Positions 23,318-29,749 of a stretch of DNA of 29,749 bases are shown piece after piece. Numbering within the stretch: the stretch's first letter is position 1; each line of letters opens with the position of its first letter. Below the pieces are notes generated by a model. The model searched no databases. It worked only from the letters and a program-made list of their open reading frames with translations, and was not told the origin of the DNA. A program made the translations under genes and the position numbers. The stretch is from an uncultured Eubacteriales bacterium (lineage in GTDB: Bacteria; Bacillota; Clostridia; Oscillospirales; Oscillospiraceae). The stretch is from assembly GCA_900549485.1 (NCBI GenBank), contig UROG01000037.1:1-29749 (forward strand). Direction: 5' to 3'.

Positions 23318-25264
23318 ATGAGCGAAGAAAAGAAGGTTATGGATAACGAGCAGGAATTGTCTGAAATTTTGCAGGTAAGGCGTGATAAGCTTGCTGAGCT
23401 GCAGCAGGCAGGAAGAAACCCCTTTGAACAGACAAAGTTTGTCAGAAGCGCTTGGTCCTCCGAAATCAAAGATAAATACGAGGATTTTGACGGTAAAAAT
23501 GTTTCCGTCGCGGGACGTATCATGTCAAAGCGCGGCATGGGCAAGGCGATTTTTTGCCACATCAAGGATGATAAGGGTCTTATCCAGCTTTATATACGCG
23601 CCGATGCGGTTTCTGCGCAGGAATTTGCGGATTTCCGCAAGTATGATATCGGCGATATCATAGGTGTTTCCGGTTATGTTTTCAAAACAAAGACTGAGGA
23701 AATTTCTGTTCATGTGGAAAAGGTTGTTCTTCTTTCCAAATCACTCAGACCTCTGCCCGAAAAGTTCCACGGTATGACGAATACCGAGCTTAAATACCGC
23801 CAGAGATATGTTGATCTTATTGTCAACGATGAAAGCCGCAGAAATTTTGAGATACGTTCGAAATTTATATCCTATGTCCGCCGTTTTCTGGATAACAGGG
23901 GATATATGGAGGTTGAAACTCCCGTACTGAACACTATCTCCGGCGGCGCTACCGCAAGACCATTTATCACTCATCATAATACGCTTGATATTGATATGTT
24001 TCTGAGGATAGCGACTGAGCTCAATCTCAAGCGCCTTATCGTCGGCGGTATCGAAAGAGTATATGAGATCGGCAGGATTTTCCGAAACGAAGGTATGGAT
24101 ACAAAGCATAACCCCGAGTTCACTACGGTAGAGCTTTATGAATCCTACGCAGACTTCAACGATATGATGGATCTTTTTGAAGATCTGCTCTCCGGCGCTG
24201 CTATGGAAATTCTCGGAACATATGATATTTCGTGGCAGGGAAAGGAGATAAGCCTTAAGCCGCCGTTCCGCCGCATGACAATGGCAGAAGCGGTAAAGGA
24301 ATACCTCGGCGTTGATTTCATGGCTATTGATTCCGATGTGGAAGCCGTTGCGGCCGCAAAGAGCGTAGGAGTCGATATGGACAAGGTCGAGCCGACTTGG
24401 GGACACGCGTTGTATGAGTGCTATGACCAGAAGGTCGAAGAACTGATGGTTCAGCCCACATTCATAACAATGCACCCTGTTGATGTTTCTCCTCTTGCAA
24501 AACGCAGCCCGAAGGATCCGCGCCTTACGGAGCGGTTTGAGCTTTTCATCTGCTGCAGCGAGATGGGCAATGCCTTTTCTGAGCTTAACGACCCGATCGA
24601 CCAGAAGCAGCGCTTCCAGAAGCAGATGGAGATGCGTGCAAACGGCGACGATGAAGCCGGTATGATGGATGAGGATTTCATCAACGCGCTTGAATATGGA
24701 ATGCCTCCTACCGGTGGTCTCGGCATAGGTATTGACAGGTGCGTCATGCTCCTTTCCGGATGCAATTCGATAAGAGACGTCATTTTGTTCCCGACAATGA
24801 AGCCGCTGGACTCTGACAAGAAGGTTTCCAAGGAAGTTTCGGCTCCTGCGGAGGCTGCTCAGGCGGCTCCGGTTGTGGAGGAAAAAATCGATTTTTCCAA
24901 TGTTCAGATCGAGCCACTGTTCCAGGATCAGGTGGATTTTGACACCTTCTCCAAGTCCGATTTCCGCGCTGTGAAGATCAAGGCCTGCGAGGCCGTGAAG
25001 AAGTCCCAGAAGCTTTTGAAGTTCATTCTGGACGACGGGACCGGTACGGATCGCGTGATCCTGAGCGGCATTCACGAGTATTACGAGCCGGAGGAGCTGG
25101 TGGGCAAGACCTGCATCGCCATCACGAACCTGCCCCCCAGACCCATGATGGGCATTGACTCCTGCGGCATGCTGATTAGTGCGGTTCACCATGAAAACGG
25201 TGAGGAAAAGCTGCATCTTATCATGCTGGATAATCACATTCCTGCTGGTGCGAAGATGTACTAA
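23318..25264 (+). CDS. lysS: Lysyl-tRNA synthetase (class II) with C-terminal tRNA-binding domain
   Basis: Charges tRNA-Lys. ATG 23318 follows GGATGGGGGA by 6 nt; the product has 648 residues against about 500 for usual LysRS. The core (1 to about 503) has an N-terminal OB fold (about 55-165) and class II motifs: RIFRNEGMDTKHNPEFT (motif 2) and GGLGIGIDRCVMLL (motif 3). After an Ala/Pro-rich linker (about 505-530) comes an EMAPII/Trbp111-like domain, as at the C-terminus of MetRS: FDTFSKSDFRAVKI, SQKLLKF, VILSGIHEYYEPEELVGK, and NLPPRPMMGIDSCGML. This adds a nonspecific tRNA grip and possible dimerization. The extension uses CTG for 8 of 10 leucines, unlike the CTT/CTC-rich core, so it may have a different origin. 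Confidence 0.95.
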   Translation: MSEEKKVMDNEQELSEILQVRRDKLAELQQAGRNPFEQTKFVRSAWSSEIKDKYEDFDGKNVSVAGRIMSKRGMGKAIFCHIKDDKGLIQLYIRADAVSAQEFADFRKYDIGDIIGVSGYVFKTKTEEISVHVEKVVLLSKSLRPLPEKFHGMTNTELKYRQRYVDLIVNDESRRNFEIRSKFISYVRRFLDNRGYMEVETPVLNTISGGATARPFITHHNTLDIDMFLRIATELNLKRLIVGGIERVYEIGRIFRNEGMDTKHNPEFTTVELYESYADFNDMMDLFEDLLSGAAMEILGTYDISWQGKEISLKPPFRRMTMAEAVKEYLGVDFMAIDSDVEAVAAAKSVGVDMDKVEPTWGHALYECYDQKVEELMVQPTFITMHPVDVSPLAKRSPKDPRLTERFELFICCSEMGNAFSELNDPIDQKQRFQKQMEMRANGDDEAGMMDEDFINALEYGMPPTGGLGIGIDRCVMLLSGCNSIRDVILFPTMKPLDSDKKVSKEVSAPAEAAQAAPVVEEKIDFSNVQIEPLFQDQVDFDTFSKSDFRAVKIKACEAVKKSQKLLKFILDDGTGTDRVILSGIHEYYEPEELVGKTCIAITNLPPRPMMGIDSCGMLISAVHHENGEEKLHLIMLDNHIPAGAKMY

Positions 25265-25299
25265 AAGTTAGAGTTTCTCCCATTCTCAAATCCTTAAAA

Positions 25300-25327
25300 G
25301 CGCCATATTACGCCAAGCTTACGCCAA
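25300..25327. repeat. Helically phased CGCCA repeats downstream of lysS
   Basis: Two exact TTACGCCAA copies (25308-25316 and 25319-25327) are preceded by a third, partial copy (GCGCCAT from 25300). CGCCA starts at 25301, 25311 and 25322, so the spacing is about one helical turn. The site lies about 40 bp after lysS, where accessory genes begin. Arm-type binding sites of a site-specific recombinase or a repressor operator are plausible; neither protein is in the window. Confidence 0.5.
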
Positions 25328-25376
25328 TGAATACAGATAGATCAGGCGGCAAGCAAAGAGTGGTGCCAAAATGAGG

Positions 25377-25412
25377 GCCGTCTGAATTCTTTGGAGAGTT
25401 CAGACGGCTTTT
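25377..25412 (+). terminator. Terminator hairpin between lysS and the DUF6061 gene
   Basis: A perfect 10 bp GC-rich stem (25377-25386 with 25399-25408), 12 nt loop, followed by TTTTGC. It could end greA-lysS transcription or attenuate transcription from the left into the accessory gene at 25460. Confidence 0.65.
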
Positions 25413-25459
25413 GCATAGACTTTTATTGAATTTCACAATTAAAAGGGAGAGAACACATT

Positions 25460-25705
25460 ATGCTTAAACTACTTCATGGCTTCTATAATATGGATACCAA
25501 TTCCGTGGAACTCACTTACAGTGATGGTTCCGTTCTTACAATCGACTGCGAAGAAGTGGAAAACTTTTACAATGTCACAAATAGCCAAATGGCTGACCTG
25601 GATTGGCTGGTTTACCATGCGCCGATGGAGTATGCCGGGCTGGTGGTATCTGGAGAACTGGAGCGCCGCCTAAAGGGAACTGTGCTTCACGGAATGGAAG
25701 ATTAA
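25460..25705 (+). CDS. DUF6061 family small protein
   Basis: An 81-residue acidic protein resembling the DUF6061 family, common on conjugative and integrative elements of gut Firmicutes; function unknown. Visible family-like stretches are GFYNMDTNSVELTYSDGS near the N-terminus and LDWLVYHAPMEYAGLVVSGELE near the C-terminus. AAGGGAGAG lies about 9 nt before the ATG, a strong site. It is flanked by terminator hairpins on both sides, so it is a single-gene unit, transcribed toward the type III restriction gene. No catalytic motif is seen. Confidence 0.75.
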   Translation: MLKLLHGFYNMDTNSVELTYSDGSVLTIDCEEVENFYNVTNSQMADLDWLVYHAPMEYAGLVVSGELERRLKGTVLHGMED

Positions 25706-25714
25706 TTTGACAAG

Positions 25715-25750
25715 AAGCCGGTGTATCGTGATTAGGCGATACACCGGCTT
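25715..25750. terminator. Bidirectional terminator between DUF6061 and res
   Basis: A perfect 14 bp stem (25715-25728 with 25737-25750) and 8 nt loop lie between the convergent DUF6061 and res genes. Short T-rich stretches follow on both strands (TTTCGC on plus, CTTGTCAAATT on minus). Confidence 0.75.
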
Positions 25751-25757
25751 TCGCATA

Positions 25758-28700
25758 TTACCGCATGACTTTTTCCATTAAGGACGCATAGCTGTCCACA
25801 ACATCATAGACCACATTTCCGTCGCTGATAGCTTTGAAATGCTCTCTTGCGCAGTGGATTTTGGATTCCTCAATGAGCCGGAGCTGCATGGAGGACATAG
25901 AGCCTTTCGTCTCAGCAACAAAGTAGATGTGCTTGACTGTGCCCTCATAGAACGCAATCGCCCAGTCGGGATTGTATTTTCCAACAGGTGTGGAAATATA
26001 GAACCCATCCGGCAGCTTTACATAGACTGCCACATCACGGTTCGTATCGAGGTCGGCGGCAAAATCACGCTCATTGCTTGAGTCGTAAATCAAATGGTCA
26101 TACAGATGCCGCTGTACTTTCATAACGTTCGTACCGAGCTTTCCCTTCAAGGTCGGCTCGGTGAAAATGTCCGTGTCGTAATGTTCATCCAGCACATTGT
26201 AGGTGATGTGCTGAATAATTGCAGTTGCCTTTTCATCATTGATCAAAGCTGCCGCTTTGATGATAAATTCCTCCGGATTGAACTTAAATTGCTCAAAGAC
26301 AGCCTTCTCGATACCGGTCAGAATCGCAACAACTGCCTTGCGCGTCAAGCCTGTTTCGGTAACGAGTTTGCCAACCAAGTCATACTTTACACTGCTGTTG
26401 GTGCAAATCTGCTTCCGACTATCATAAGTAGACGACTTTGATTTTGAGAATGCACTTCCGTCAAGGAGAGAATCCTTCGACTTGATCTCGTCCATTGCGC
26501 CGGTTTCAACCTTGAAGAATATCTTCGGCACATGAAGATTCTGGTTGAGCGATGCGATGGCTTTCTTCACAAGCTCATCCGTATCAAAGTCCACCACATA
26601 TACGGATTTTGGGCTGATGCGCTTCCAGAGCGCTTTGAACTCCGGCATGGCAAGCTTATCGGGATCAACTTGCAGCTCCACATTCTTGTCACGGGCGTTC
26701 TCCGGCTGCATGGCGCGGCTGTCATAGACGGAATCGAGGATCTTGATCACAGCATCACGGCTATCGGCAACTTCTTCGGCAACCTGAATTGCACCATTTG
26801 CTTTGTCAGCGTAATACTTATCGGTCAGCACACCAGGCTTGACATATCCGTTAGAAATCAAATCCTCGAAGATTGCTTGCGCCGTATCGCCGTCCACAAC
26901 CTGCTCGTTGCCTCTGGCATCCACAATGACCTTGCCCTTGAAGAGGTCGGCAGTAACCGCAACAGGACGTCCGGCAACTGCATCGGCAAGCTCAGTCTGC
27001 AAGCCCTTTGCGAAGCTGTCATAGCTCTCACTGGCGATGACGGTCAGAACATTGATGGACTGCACATCATTTCCAAGCACGTTGGCGTCCATGCGTTCGC
27101 CGTCCTGATTGACACACAGGCGCAGACCGCGACCGACCTCTTGCCGCTTGCGAACCTCGCTGCTGCTTTGTTTCAGTGTACAAATCTGGAACACATTCGG
27201 GTTGTCCCAGCCTTCGCGCAGTGCGGAGTGCGAGAAAATGAAACGCACAGGAGACTTTTTCGGATCACGATCCAGAAGCAGTTCCTTGTTCTTCATAATC
27301 AGGTCATAGGCGTCAATATCGTCGGACGTACCCTCCTTCTTGTCGGAGAGCTTGCTGTCGGTCATCTTGCCCTTTTTATCAACGGAGAAGTAACCGGCAT
27401 GGGTATCATGGGCAGAAATCGCGTCCAGGTAGCGGATGTAGTCCTCGTCTCCGATTTCCCGCTGCATGGAGCTGAGAATGTCGTTGTACTCTTCCTCAAA
27501 CATATCCGCATAGATGCCGTTGAACGGATGTCCAGCCTCGTCGTACTGCTTGTACTTTGCAACCTCGTCGATGAAGAACAGCGACAGAACCTTGATGCCC
27601 TTATGGAAAAGCTGACGCTCCCGCTCCAAGTGAGAAAGAATCGTTTCGCGGATCTGAATGCGTCGGAGCTGGTCTTCGCTGACCTTACCGATCACATCTC
27701 CGGCAAAGATTTTGATACCGTTCAGGAACTCTACGGAGTTGTCGCGTCCGTCGATAGACTTGACCACAAAGCCTTCCTTATACTCGTCGAGCTTGCCAGA
27801 CTCACCGGAGTTGTCATAGAGGTTGTAGCCAATACCGACCGTGGCGGTTTTCTTGCGAAGTCCCTTTGCTCCAATGTAGTCAAACTGAATGGTCGCTGTC
27901 GGGTCAGCTTTGGAAAGATTGATGCTTTCCAGATAGACGAATCCATCGGTTGCCGTGCTGCCGGACTCCGTGATGCCTTTAACGGCAATCTTCTTGACCA
28001 GCCGCTTATTATACGCTTCCATCGCGTCAAGGCGATAGACCATGTTATAAATGCTGTCCGCCTTGTGAGTGGCGGAGTAGCGCAGCGTCAGCAGCGGGCA
28101 AAACTCTTTCAGCCGTTCCTTGGTCTGCTTGCCTTCCACAGACTGGGGTTCATCGATAATCAGGATTGGATTCGTCTTTGCAATGATGTCAATCGGGCGG
28201 CGGGAACGAAACTCGTCCAATTTCATGTAAATGCGCCGTGCATCCTTCCCTTTGGCGTTGAATGCCTGGGAATTGATGATCATAACATTGATGGAGCTGT
28301 CCGACGCAAAGCGGTCAATTTCCGTGAGCTGGGCAGAATTGTAGATGAAGAACCGGATTTTCTTGCCGTATTCCTCCGCAAAATGTTCCTGCGTCACCTG
28401 AAAGGACTTATAAACGCCCTCGCGGATGGCGATGCTCGGCACGACCACGATGAATTTGCTCCAACCATAGTGCTTGTTCAGCTCATACATGGTCTTGATG
28501 TAGGTATAGGTCTTGCCGACGCCGGTTTCCATTTCAATCGTCAGATTATAACGACCTTCCAGCTTATCCGACGGCTTGATCTGATTGGTACGCTGCACCT
28601 TTTGCAGATGTTCCAGAATCAGCTTGTCGGAAAGCTCCGGCACAATACGTTCATTACGCCAGCCGGTGAAGTCCGTGTCATCCGTCACAGATTGCTGACC

Positions 28701-28814
28701 GTAGCCTCTGTCCATCAGATAGCTAGGTGTCAGATACGGCTGTCCGGCGAAAACGTCAACAACTGCTTTTGCCGCATCTGCCTGGAATTTTTGATGTTTG
28801 AATTGGAGTTTCAT
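25758..28814 (-). CDS. res: Type III restriction enzyme, Res subunit
   Basis: Restriction subunit of a type III restriction-modification system: an ATP-dependent helicase-like translocase with a nuclease domain that cuts DNA after meeting a second complex. The 1018 residues are full length. Visible: Walker A METGVGKT (95-102), IVVVPSIAIREGV, DEPQSVEG (221-228, DExx box), LRYSATHK (about 249-256), HSALREGWDNPNVFQICTLK (helicase motif V region) and EVGRGLRL (motif VI). The C-terminal PD-(D/E)xK nuclease is intact: Asp950 in NPDWAIAF and Glu968 with Lys970 in FVAETKG. The ATG at 28814 has AGGG about 8 nt upstream and follows the small ORF after mod. Confidence 0.95.
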   Translation of the reverse strand: MKLQFKHQKFQADAAKAVVDVFAGQPYLTPSYLMDRGYGQQSVTDDTDFTGWRNERIVPELSDKLILEHLQKVQRTNQIKPSDKLEGRYNLTIEMETGVGKTYTYIKTMYELNKHYGWSKFIVVVPSIAIREGVYKSFQVTQEHFAEEYGKKIRFFIYNSAQLTEIDRFASDSSINVMIINSQAFNAKGKDARRIYMKLDEFRSRRPIDIIAKTNPILIIDEPQSVEGKQTKERLKEFCPLLTLRYSATHKADSIYNMVYRLDAMEAYNKRLVKKIAVKGITESGSTATDGFVYLESINLSKADPTATIQFDYIGAKGLRKKTATVGIGYNLYDNSGESGKLDEYKEGFVVKSIDGRDNSVEFLNGIKIFAGDVIGKVSEDQLRRIQIRETILSHLERERQLFHKGIKVLSLFFIDEVAKYKQYDEAGHPFNGIYADMFEEEYNDILSSMQREIGDEDYIRYLDAISAHDTHAGYFSVDKKGKMTDSKLSDKKEGTSDDIDAYDLIMKNKELLLDRDPKKSPVRFIFSHSALREGWDNPNVFQICTLKQSSSEVRKRQEVGRGLRLCVNQDGERMDANVLGNDVQSINVLTVIASESYDSFAKGLQTELADAVAGRPVAVTADLFKGKVIVDARGNEQVVDGDTAQAIFEDLISNGYVKPGVLTDKYYADKANGAIQVAEEVADSRDAVIKILDSVYDSRAMQPENARDKNVELQVDPDKLAMPEFKALWKRISPKSVYVVDFDTDELVKKAIASLNQNLHVPKIFFKVETGAMDEIKSKDSLLDGSAFSKSKSSTYDSRKQICTNSSVKYDLVGKLVTETGLTRKAVVAILTGIEKAVFEQFKFNPEEFIIKAAALINDEKATAIIQHITYNVLDEHYDTDIFTEPTLKGKLGTNVMKVQRHLYDHLIYDSSNERDFAADLDTNRDVAVYVKLPDGFYISTPVGKYNPDWAIAFYEGTVKHIYFVAETKGSMSSMQLRLIEESKIHCAREHFKAISDGNVVYDVVDSYASLMEKVMR

Positions 28815-28818
28815 CTAT

Positions 28819-29010
28819 CTACGCCCTCATAAACTTACAATAACGAGACCAACTGAAGGAAAGCTCTCTTCCGGTGCTGACACTTTGCGGATTTTTGAAT
28901 CGGTCAGAAGCCTTCTGACCAATTTGCTCATCTCCATATGTAAGAAATTGCCGGTTGCGATTTCCCATTTGAAAAACCGAAGCACCGTTTCGGAAATCTG
29001 CATTTTTCAT
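28819..29010 (-). CDS. Small ORF coupled to mod (frame A)
   Basis: 63 codons from an ATG that overlaps the mod stop (TGATG), with GAGGG 7 nt upstream, ending 4 bp before the res ATG. The translation-signal geometry is ideal for a real gene between mod and res. The predicted product is rich in Asn, Arg, Gln and Ser with no recognised motif, which is typical of a non-native frame. An alternative frame at 28827-29003 looks more protein-like. I cannot tell which is used, or whether neither is. Confidence 0.3.
   Translation of the reverse strand: MKNADFRNGASVFQMGNRNRQFLTYGDEQIGQKASDRFKNPQSVSTGRELSFSWSRYCKFMRA
28827..29003 (-). CDS. Small ORF between mod and res (frame B)
   Basis: 58 codons in another frame of the same 195 bp gap, from ATG 29003 to TGA 28827. 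The product (starting MQISETVLRFFKWEIATGNF) has an amphipathic, hydrophobic-rich N-terminus and a basic helical middle (MSKLVRRLLTDSKIRK). It looks more like a folded peptide than frame A, but its ribosome binding site (GAGGG) is 14 nt away. A frameshifted remnant of one small gene is also possible. Confidence 0.35.
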   Translation of the reverse strand: MQISETVLRFFKWEIATGNFLHMEMSKLVRRLLTDSKIRKVSAPEESFPSVGLVIVSL

Positions 29011-29749
29011 CAAATCACCCTCACACGCTTTGTAATATCGTTGGCATCCTCGGGCATATAGAGCTTGAAAATCTCGAATACATTGATTTTCTCCGGGCTG
29101 GACGCAAAGCCGGAATCCCGGAAGACGGCGCGGAGGGGCTTGCGTTTGGCGATCTCTTTTACCACGCTTTCGGGAATATTCGCGTCAAAACAGGCGATCA
29201 GGTCGCCGTCATTGTAGGTGTGGACGGTGCAGCCGCCCAACTGCTCGGACTTGTACGGCAGGGACAGCGGCAGCCCCCAGTCGATCAGGCAGCCGAACAG
29301 CAGGTCGAGGTCGGTGCGGTCATCCTTGATGTTGGATTCCAGCCCCGCGAGCATCCCTTGCTCGTAGTCATCCGGCGCATAGTAGACGTCCTTCATGTTG
29401 GTATCGTCCAGCTTGAGAACGCGGAAGCCGATGTCGAGTGCGGCGGCCATTTCTGTTTGAATCTTCGTCCGATTGGCAGGTTCATCGTACATAACCCTGG
29501 TACCGGTTATGATTTCGGGATCGCTTATATAGTTCGGATCGTTGGAAGTATCGTCCTCTCTCCTGATTGCTATTTGATATCGCGTTCCATCTTCTCTCAG
29601 TTCTTTAGAGGAATACCCGTGATCCAGCAAGCCTTCTTTTATTCTTTCGCCGGCGCGACGGATGCGCTCCTTGCCGATTTCGCAGATATTCTTGTAGCCT
29701 GCTTTGTAGGCTTCACTTGTTTCGTCGCATTTCTCCGGAAGCTGCACCA
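29010..29749 (-). CDS. mod: Type III DNA methyltransferase, Mod subunit (C-terminal part)
   Basis: Modification and recognition subunit of the type III system; the N-terminal part with the DPPY motif and target recognition region lies beyond the right end. The visible 246 codons start in VQLPEKCDETSEA, just after where motif I is expected, followed by AGYKNICEIGKERIRRAGERI. The conserved C-terminal part runs from LDIGFRVLKLDDTNM, through NIKDDRTDLDLLFGCLIDWGLPLSLPY as separate conserved blocks, to INVFEIFKLYMPE. Between GERIKEG and LDIGFRV lies an unusual segment of about 64 residues (29439-29630) rich in AGA/AGG and ATA codons. The stop overlaps the small ORF start, and res follows, so this is one operon. 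Confidence 0.9.
   Translation of the reverse strand, partial: VQLPEKCDETSEAYKAGYKNICEIGKERIRRAGERIKEGLLDHGYSSKELREDGTRYQIAIRREDDTSNDPNYISDPEIITGTRVMYDEPANRTKIQTEMAAALDIGFRVLKLDDTNMKDVYYAPDDYEQGMLAGLESNIKDDRTDLDLLFGCLIDWGLPLSLPYKSEQLGGCTVHTYNDGDLIACFDANIPESVVKEIAKRKPLRAVFRDSGFASSPEKINVFEIFKLYMPEDANDITKRVRVI

Noticed and set aside
23741..25237. Open frame of 498 codons on the minus strand
   Set aside because: Antisense shadow of lysS, His/Leu-rich with no recognisable motifs.
26532..28832. Long open frame of 766 codons on the plus strand
   Set aside because: It lies exactly opposite res in antisense, has no family resemblance, and res has complete helicase and nuclease motifs. The open frame is a by-product of res codon use.
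28798..29061. Plus-strand open frame of 87 codons across the mod-res gap
   Set aside because: It overlaps both mod and res ends in antisense, has no ribosome binding site and no family resemblance.
1..29749. CRISPR arrays, tRNA or rRNA genes, insertion sequences
   Set aside because: I saw no regularly spaced repeat array, no tRNA-like cloverleaf with a TTCGAAT-type arm, no rRNA signature and no transposase.

Overview
The window looks like a chromosomal segment of a spore-forming, low-to-mid GC member of the Clostridia (an Oscillospiraceae/Ruminococcaceae-type gut Firmicute is my guess). Evidence is a YunB sporulation protein, a FtsEX-PcsB cell-wall module, DUF4830 and DUF6061 proteins, an NAD-dependent DNA ligase, strong G-rich ribosome binding sites with several TTG starts, and near-consensus sigma-A promoters. 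The species assignment is inference.

Layout. 1-122 is the 5' part of RNase P RNA (minus strand), back to back with the promoter of murD. 220-5617 reads rightward through murD, a PLP-dependent 'aluminium resistance'/methionine gamma-lyase-like enzyme, yunB and ligA. 5702-6118 is a small HATPase (anti-sigma type). 6167-7120 (minus) is a trigger-factor-like protein without the FKBP domain. 7228-9666 is a DUF1015 protein followed by an M29 aminopeptidase. 9693-12520 is a translationally coupled pair: a six-TM protein with an acidic tail and a membrane-anchored TPR/leucine-rich-repeat protein. It converges with a GH25 lysozyme-like protein (12514-13458, minus). 13669-15791 holds a metallophosphoesterase, a DUF4830 protein (minus) and an RsuA-family pseudouridine synthase.

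15987-22684 is a coherent envelope module: a CdaR-like regulator, ftsE, ftsX, two tandem PcsB/CwlO-like M23 endopeptidases with complete metal and catalytic residues, and an S41 carboxy-terminal processing protease whose catalytic lysine position is arginine. A perfect TTGACA-N17-TATAAT promoter then drives greA and lysS. LysS carries a C-terminal tRNA-binding (EMAPII/Trbp111-type) domain whose leucine codon use differs from the synthetase core.

From about 25265 to the right end the content changes to accessory genes: CGCCA-type repeats spaced 10-11 bp, a DUF6061 small protein, and a type III restriction-modification operon (mod, a small ORF, res) read leftward. The mod gene is cut by the window end and carries an unusual segment of about 64 residues. 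I interpret 25265-29749 as the left part of an integrated island next to lysS; no integrase is in view.
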